DNA of 64,000 nt, taken from positions 241,785,323 through 241,849,322 of the forward strand of contig JBAIZL010000005.1 in NCBI GenBank assembly GCA_036971475.1, in the 5' to 3' direction. Below, piece after piece: positions 58,132 to 64,000 of this stretch. The notes beneath the pieces were generated by a model, which saw only the letters and a program-made list of their open reading frames with translations, was not told the origin of the DNA and did not search any database. A program made the translations under genes and the position numbers. This DNA is from Prosapia bicincta. Its lineage: Eukaryota > Arthropoda > Insecta > Hemiptera > Cercopidae. Every line of letters begins with the position of its first letter. Position 1 is the stretch's first letter.

Positions 58132-59003
58132 CAGTAAACTCCCGATTATCCGTGGGCGGATTAACCGGTTTGCGGATTATCTGGTGTCTGCCATGGTTTT
58201 ACAAATATCCAATTTTTATTCCAATCAGATTACCAAACGGTGAATTACGACGTAAATACATATAAGGCATAATAGAAGTTAAGATGAAGGGAATAGATAT
58301 GTAAATATGTACGTACTAATTTTTACATTGAAAGGGAAGCATCCCGACACGGACCAGTGAAATAAAAGGGGCGAGCAGACTACTGTATATAAGAGAAATT
58401 GACAAAATGCTTAAACGCCCAACAACCTAATGTGTATCATAAGATTTTAAACAAATGTCAGCTAATCTCGGCTATAAATAATCTAAGACGTGGCATATGC
58501 ATTATCCATGTCTGTCATATACATTATCGATCTTTATGGCTTTGTGACACACGTGACACAAGTAGACACTGTGCGACAAAATGGTTCTCAAGAAACTTAG
58601 ATCGCACATTAAAGCTAAATCAATGCTCACAAAAAACAGACTAGACAGATTTTTTTGTTAAAAAGTGAAAGTATTATGTGTAAAAGATATTACATATGTA
58701 CATACATACTTACTTTTGACATATACTTATGTACGTATTGTAAATAGTTAGACATATAAATGTACATGTTATAATCCGTCAAATAGCCTACATCGACATT
58801 TTAAATTATTTTCTGTATTTATTTTGTCCTCTGAAGATTATTTGTGAATTGCATTAACCGGGGTCATTATTTGTGTAACTTATGGTATAATAATCGATTA
58901 TCGATCGTTTTGCGTTTTGCTTTGTTCATAGCGGATTATCTGGGGAATTCGTTATCCGGCGTTGCCGGGCCACCCAATTCCATGGATAATCGGGAGTTTA
59001 CTA
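58132..59003. mobile_element. Pogo-like non-autonomous transposon, 0.87 kb
   Basis: The left end CAGTAAACTCCCGATTATCC and the right end, inverted TAGTAAACTCCCGATTATCC, form TIRs of about 24 bp. TA flanks both ends. The central ~180 bp resembles the centre of the 54214-56029 element although the TIRs differ. No transposase motif is recognisable in the single longer frame (58399-58644). Confidence 0.85.
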
Positions 59004-59324
59004 TAGTGTGTTAGTGGAAAAAATTACAACATTTACTATTCATACCACATTTCTCACATATAGGTACCAAAAGATCAAGAAACAGCCAAGATTTGGATTC
59101 ATTCTATCCTAAAGAGCAAGTTGTAACTAATAACATTAAAAAAAACAACCTTGGAAGTTTTTAAAAATCTGAGGATTACTGTAGTACAGTATAGGGTTGA
59201 AAATCAAGATCATTTGGGACTGAGACCTATCCAGACTACTGATTTATCTGGATTTTCAAACGATCTCTAAACTATTGTGTATAATTGATATTTCATTTAC
59301 TATAATCTATTTTAATGCTTAGAG

Positions 59325-60098
59325 CAGAGATGGCTAACTTCTTAACCCTATAGGTCCACTTCATTATTTTCAGTGATGACGAAGGCAGCACAACTAATTT
59401 CACACATACATCAATAAACCAGATGTAGGCAATACATGTATCACATAGTATGTATGGTATAATAAATAATATGAATCAATAAACGTTATGCAAAAATGTT
59501 CATATACATTTAATATCAACCTCAACGTACAAAGGCCCAAAATAAGTATAATGTTATATTTTTAGTTGTTATTCAATCATGTTGTTTACGCTTATCAGAA
59601 TTGGGAAAAACTGTAATTTATTTAAATTTAAAATCATCCATAACTATGTAGGCCTACCTGCTTCACCTAATGAGAACACTGTGGGTGGGCACAATCGATC
59701 AAAGTTCATAAAAATCAATCTGAATTGAAGTGATTTGAAACATTTAGCAGACCTCAAAGTTGGTTAGCCTGTTTCGGTGAGTTGATTTTATAAATTTCAT
59801 TGTTGAAAAGGTGCACTCACAAAGGTATGTACTTCCAAACATTGAAATTCTTTTCCTGCTGAGTTTGGGATATTTCTCCTCAGCTACTTGACTCCAAAAC
59901 GCAGTACCAGTTTCTGACCTTGTCTGAAAAAATGGGTCACTTTGCAAGTCATGGAGCTCTTACTGGGGGTAGGAGTTATGTTCACCACCTATACCAACCT
60001 ATATTTTTATGTTTTACATTTATTATTTATCTAATGTGGTTAACATTCGCCTGGGGCCGCATAAAACCAGGTCCCTGGCTGCTAGTTGGCCATCTCTG
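59325..60098 (-). mobile_element. hAT transposon, internally deleted, 774 bp
   Basis: The left end CAGAGATGGCTAAC and the right end, inverted CAGAGATGGCCAAC, are typical hAT TIRs. A perfect 8-bp target-site duplication GCTTAGAG flanks them (59317-59324 and 60099-60106), the hallmark length for hAT. The minus strand carries the end of a hAT transposase. The bulk of the transposase gene is deleted. Confidence 0.92.
59744..59947 (-). pseudogene. hAT transposase C-terminal dimerisation fragment
   Basis: The frame reads FWSQVAEEKYPKLSRKRISM followed by FGSTYLCECTFSTMKFIKST and HRNRLTN, matching the C-terminal hATC region (FGSTYICES.FS.MN.IK..YRSRLT) of the EPM2AIP1/ZBED5-like hAT group. The DDE catalytic part is absent. 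It is a fragment within the 774-bp element. Confidence 0.85.
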
Positions 60099-60109
60099 GC
60101 TTAGAGTAT

Positions 60110-60828
60110 CGTGCAGGTTTAAATTCAACCAGGAATTATTACAAAATAGACGTCAGAGGGCTTAAAAAATACAAAAGAATTTAGTAAAAGAACATATAAT
60201 GTATATACCTGGTTCAGAAAGCCAAAAACATCCTGACAAACTTTTTGAGTGAAAAAGTTTTATTGTTTTTTCAACAAAAGCATATTATATGACAAATTAG
60301 CTAAAGAGTAAGTTTAGTAATAAATGTTATTATTTTTCTGATTGGTTACAATACATGTTATTGATTAGCGTGTAGAACATACAAATCTTTAAAAAATTAA
60401 ATTTACTGTACATTGAGTTTTAAATTTTGTTATGACATATTTTTTCAGAATTGGTTTATCTTTGCATTTATAATTAAAGATAACTCTTAGTTTAGTATGT
60501 ATTGTAGTGGCGTTGAGCGCCATGCATACTGAAATCACGTTCTGGATTTGGGACACTCCAGATTACACACTGACGCTCTACTATAATAGAAAACAGTGGT
60601 ATGCAAAAACCCTTATCTATTACATGATTTTCCTTATCTATTCAGCTCAAGTTCAATTAATCAAAATAAAGGAATTACATTAATACTTAGTATTTAGTAT
60701 TTTGAATAAAAATATCAAAAATGTATTAAATAATGGTATGCCTTTTAGATTATTAACTATTCAATTTTTAATTGTGTATATGTGTGTTGATGCATGAGAT
60801 ATATATAACAAGAATTTATTTTTTCTAG
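60110..60828. other. End of IntS13 intron 4
   Basis: AT-rich with no recognised element. The acceptor is TTTTTTCTAG at 60819-60828. Confidence 0.5.
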
Positions 60829-60922
60829 CCTGATGCCTGTACACCACTGCCATCTGGTGATAATTAATGTATTTCCCAATAACTTGGAAAATGTAGCTGT
60901 CATACCACAACCTCTTAAAGAA
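60829..60922 (+). CDS. IntS13: IntS13 exon 5, last exon inside the window
   Basis: 94 bases, phase 2 in and phase 0 out. The donor is GTAAGT. It encodes (H)LMPVHHCHLVIINVFPNN followed by LENVAVIPQPLKE, aligned with the family segment HLMQIQKCELVLIHTYP. The five exons total 236 codons, about a third of the roughly 700-residue vertebrate protein, so the rest of the gene must lie beyond position 64000. Confidence 0.9.
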
Positions 60923-61044
60923 GTAAGTACATTTATTAGTGATTTCATTCTGTTAATACAGGGCAATTTAAACACAGAATTTTTAACTGAATGAATCTTA
61001 CAAAAACTTTTGATCCTCACTGGTGTGCACAGATAATAATTAAA

Positions 61045-61155
61045 TAGTAACAAAAAACACAATCAATAATTTATTCCTTACACATATTTCAATGACAAGG
61101 TCATCATCATCAGTAAATATTAGCTATACTATTTATTGATTGTGAATTTGTGTTC
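61045..61155 (-). repeat. PLE-type foldback with hairpin core
   Basis: The minus strand has CTGATGA (61107-61113), one T, a 6-bp stem (GATGAC with GTCATT, one G-U pair, loop CTT), then GAAA (61087-61090). Outer inverted arms share CACAATCAATAA (about 61057-61068) with TTTATTGATTGTG (about 61131-61143). It is related to 19885-19911. Confidence 0.65.
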
Positions 61156-61408
61156 ATTATTATTTAATTATTGAATGAAACAAAACCATAACCTACTGAT
61201 ATCAGCAGATGCATTTATTACTTGGTCAATGTAGTGTTTCAGTGCTGAGTCACAAACAAGAATGTTTTTTTCAGTGAATGTTTGTTAATGTAGGTCTATA
61301 TTTTAGTATGATGTGTTCTGCATGTAAACTTTATACTGTATATGTATTTTAAATTAAATAAGTTTTATTCACTAAGTTTTATAACACTATTTTTTAAAAT
61401 CTAATATA
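61156..61408. other. AT-rich DNA, nothing recognised
   Basis: No feature seen between the foldback and the mariner. Confidence 0.4.
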
Positions 61409-62553
61409 CAAGGTCTGTTCAAAAAATATGCGGACTGTTTGAATTACGCGGCTCAAGTTAGTTTCAGGAGAATCCGCTTGGTGTCGCTAGGTTCGTATAA
61501 ATCAGCTGATTAAAATGTGGTATTTCAGTTGCAGCTATCTTCATTTGTTGATGAGTTACACACAGTTGAGTAAAGAGTGTTTTTTTTCGTTTGTCGGATT
61601 TTAAAATGGACAGCCTGAAGGAGCAACGAATTGCTGTGAAATTATGTGTAAAACCAGGGAAATCTGCAACAGAACACATTTGCCATGCTTAACACGGCCT
61701 ACGGCGATGTTTCCATGAAGCGTACTGCATGTTTCAAGTGGCATGAATTCAAGGGTGGCCGACAGTCGTTTGACGACGATGAGCGTCCTGGACGTCCTTC
61801 AACGTAAACTGACGACCCACATGTTGACAATATCAACACCCTGGTGCGCGAAAATCGACGTCTGACCATTAGGGAGCTTTCCAAAGAGTGTGGGATATCA
61901 GTTGGATCTTGTTACGAGATTTTGACCGAAAAATTGAAGATGCACCACGTAGCTGCGAAATTTGTGCCAAGCGTGATGACCGACGACCAGGTTTGTCAGG
62001 AACTGCTTGATCGTTCAAATGAAGATGAGAGCTTTTTGTCAAGAATTATAACCGGTGATGAATCATAGGTGTTTGGTTACAACATTGAAATGAAGGTCCA
62101 ATCATCCCAATGGGTGAGTCAAACGTCCCCAAGACCCAAAAAAGTTTGCCAAGTTCGGTCGAATGTGAAGGTGATGCTGACAGTTATTTTTGATGCTAAG
62201 GGTGTTGTTCACTACGAGTACCTCCGTGAACGGGAAGGCTAGAACTGGTTTTTCCATCTCGACAACGCTCCAGCTCACTCAGAACTCAGGAGTTTTTGGC
62301 CAAACACTCGATCACTGTTCTTTACCCCCCTCTTCCATACTCACCTGACCTTGCTCCTTGTGACTTTTTCTTATTCCCAAAACTCAAAAAACCCCTCAAA
62401 GGAAGAAGATTTGAAACGAATTTGGAGATTAAGGCAAATGCGACAAAGGAGCTGAACGCCATCACAAAAGAAGCATACCAGGACTGTTTTAACAAGTGGA
62501 AACACCGTTGGGATAAGTGTGTGCGTTGGGGAGGAGAGTACTTTGTACTGTAA
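61409..62553 (+). pseudogene. Mariner, + strand, nearly full length, disabled
   Basis: The TIR CAAGGTCTGTTCAAAAAAT begins after TA (61407-61408). The transposase starts near 61604 (MDSLKEQRIAVKLCVKPGKS) and reads through HTH words and RENRRLTIRELSKECGISVG, LTEKLKMHHVAAKFVPSVM, then FLSRIITGDES (first Asp) followed by a stop. Further parts are KVMLTVIFDAKGVVHYEY, FHLDNAPAHS (second Asp) and PYSPDLAPCDFFLFPKLKK (third Asp), ending WDKCVRWGGEYF at 62553. Stops and frameshifts are numerous. The right TIR is absent because PLE sequence begins directly after the stop. Confidence 0.85.
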
Positions 62554-63725
62554 TTAATTCGTATCCATTTTTTATCTTGTATGTGTTGTTGATTTGTATT
62601 TTAGATCTTATTATTTTGTCTAGTATTTTTGCGATTATGTAGGATGGTGCTGTTTTGAAATTTATTAGTGGTCTAAATGGTGTGTCGGGTTTGTAGATTT
62701 TTGATATGTCTGTTAATATTGGTGCCAATGGTTTGAATGGGTAAAGTCTTGTGTGGTATTTTAATTTATTGTTATAGTTTAGGGTATTTCTGTGTGTGAC
62801 TATTAGGTTTTTTATTGTATTAAGATATTTGTTATTTCTGTCTGGGATATGTTCGTATTTGTTTTCTTTTATGTGGTTAGTCATTGAATTGATATATTTG
62901 TTATTTTCTATTATTACTGGTGTGTTTGTTTTATCTGATTTTAATATTAAGTAGTCGTCTAGTTTTTCTTTGAGTTTTATAATTTCTTTTTTATTAATAT
63001 ATTGTTTCGTTTTTTTGTTTTTTCCGTTTTTATTAGGTTAGTTTTATTATTGATGTTGTTTCTTATGTGTTCAGTGTTTCGGTGGGTAATTTTATGGATG
63101 TTAGATTCTGTGTCAACTATTATGTTTTTTATTATTTGGTTTTTATTAAAATTGGGTAGGTTGTATTTGAAAGCATTTGTTATTATTATTTTTTCTTTTT
63201 CCGTGAATTGGGTTTCAGTTACGTTTATGAATTTTTTATTATTAGAAGTGTGATTTGGTTGTTAGTTTGGTTTTAGTCTATTTTTGAGGTTATGTTGTTT
63301 TGTTAAATTTTCGATTTTTGTTATGTCTATTTATTGTGTTTATTTTGTGTTTTATTATGATATGTTGTATTTTTTCGTATATAATGGGTGTGAGATTATC
63401 AAATGTTTTCATTATTTCTAAATTAGTTGTGTAAAGTTGTAAGTCGATTTGGCTTTTTTTATGGTAGACAGATTTAATGTTTTCTTTAATTATGTGTAAT
63501 TCGGCTATTTTTGTTGCTTTATTGATATCTGTATTTTGTTTATTTCTTAAGTGTAATTTAGCGTATTTAAATGTGATATTAAGTGCTATGCATTGTTTAT
63601 TAAAATTTATTTTGTTGATGCAATTTTCGAGTTTGATTTTGAGGTTAAGGAATTTCCTATAGAGTTGTTTACCGTGGTAGGTGTTATTGATATTTTACGT
63701 GTCCATTATTTTTCCGTTGCACTGA
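62554..63725 (-). mobile_element. Penelope-like element family D, 5'-half copy
   Basis: Minus strand, closely related to 41155-41850. The N-terminal region spans about 63700-62890. Then FHTRLYPFKP-like fingers with PLAPILTDISKIYKPDTPFR follow, down to NNTYKIKNGYELI at 62554, where it ends against the mariner. The catalytic palm and GIY-YIG are absent, so the 3' half of the PLE has been lost. Confidence 0.8.
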
Positions 63726-63729
63726 CTTT

Positions 63730-63865
63730 ATGAAGTTGATAAATTACTATTGTAAATACCTTTATCCACCACTAAGTGCAATAATTTTACCTTGTTCTTG
63801 AACAAGGTAAAATTATTGCACTTAGTGGTGGATAAAAGTATTTACAATAGTAATTTATCAACTTC
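63730..63865. repeat. Near-perfect palindrome, ~67-bp arms, of PLE family D tail
   Basis: GAAGTTGATAAATTACTATT (from 63733) to CCTTGTTC is followed at once by its reverse complement ending AATAGTAATTTATCAACTTC, with essentially no spacer. It consists of two family D tail ends joined head to head. The same tail occurs at 39690 and 37990. Confidence 0.9.
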
Positions 63866-63931
63866 ATATATATATTAAATCTCAAATGACAAATAAAAAA
63901 TATATTATCACCAAATACATAAATATCTATA

Positions 63932-63934
<3 letters not shown>

Positions 63935-63984
<50 letters not shown>
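63935..63984. repeat. (TA)n microsatellite leading into a PLE family D tail
   Basis: TA repeat of about 50 bp followed by ATGAAGTTAATATATTAC at the window edge, the same junction as at 39689-39707. Confidence 0.95.
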
Positions 63985-63987
<3 letters not shown>

Positions 63988-64000
63988 GTTAATATATTAC

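Overview
The window looks like a piece of a large, AT-rich arthropod (most likely insect) genome. It holds one clearly recognisable host gene, split by long introns, in a landscape made mostly of old transposable elements. The evidence for an arthropod is spliced GT-AG exons, mariner, pogo/Tigger and hAT DNA transposons, I-clade and LOA-clade LINEs, and many Penelope-like elements (PLEs). I cannot name the species.

Host genes. Five consecutive, phase-compatible exons on the + strand (30864-31109, 35140-35214, 46425-46592, 57532-57656, 60829-60922) encode the N-terminal third of Integrator subunit 13 (IntS13/Asunder). The gene runs off the right edge. Two phase-compatible exons (7810-7879 and 12513-12607) look like part of a BRCT-domain gene on the + strand, but I could not identify which one.

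Layout. 0-7.5 kb: a broken mariner, a GC-rich block of unknown nature, an internally deleted Tigger with both TIRs, and a LOA 3' fragment. 7.5-21 kb: the BRCT-like exons, a decayed copy of a widespread arthropod repeat-family protein, several mariner relics, PLE end fragments, a MITE, and an antisense 5' fragment of an I-clade LINE. 21-27.2 kb: a 5.1-kb LOA-clade LINE on the minus strand, placed between two ~460-bp direct repeats. 27.2-30.6 kb: PLE family A and its short foldback derivatives, plus microsatellites. 30.9-61 kb: IntS13 exons. Intron 2 holds a nest of PLE families and a full-length but frameshifted Tigger. Intron 3 holds an almost intact 6.0-kb I-clade LINE with a 13-bp target-site duplication, and a pogo-like element. 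Intron 4 holds another pogo-like element and a 774-bp hAT with an 8-bp target-site duplication. 61-64 kb: a mariner joined to a truncated PLE and a long perfect palindrome.

Most notable pattern. At least six different PLE-type tails share one architecture: a heptamer close to CTGATGA, one extra nucleotide, a 3-7 bp hairpin, then GAAA. This resembles the hammerhead-ribozyme core known from PLE ends, but with one extra base before stem II. Several of these tails occur as tiny inverted-pair insertions with their own target-site duplications. One has an apparent empty-site paralogue elsewhere in the window.
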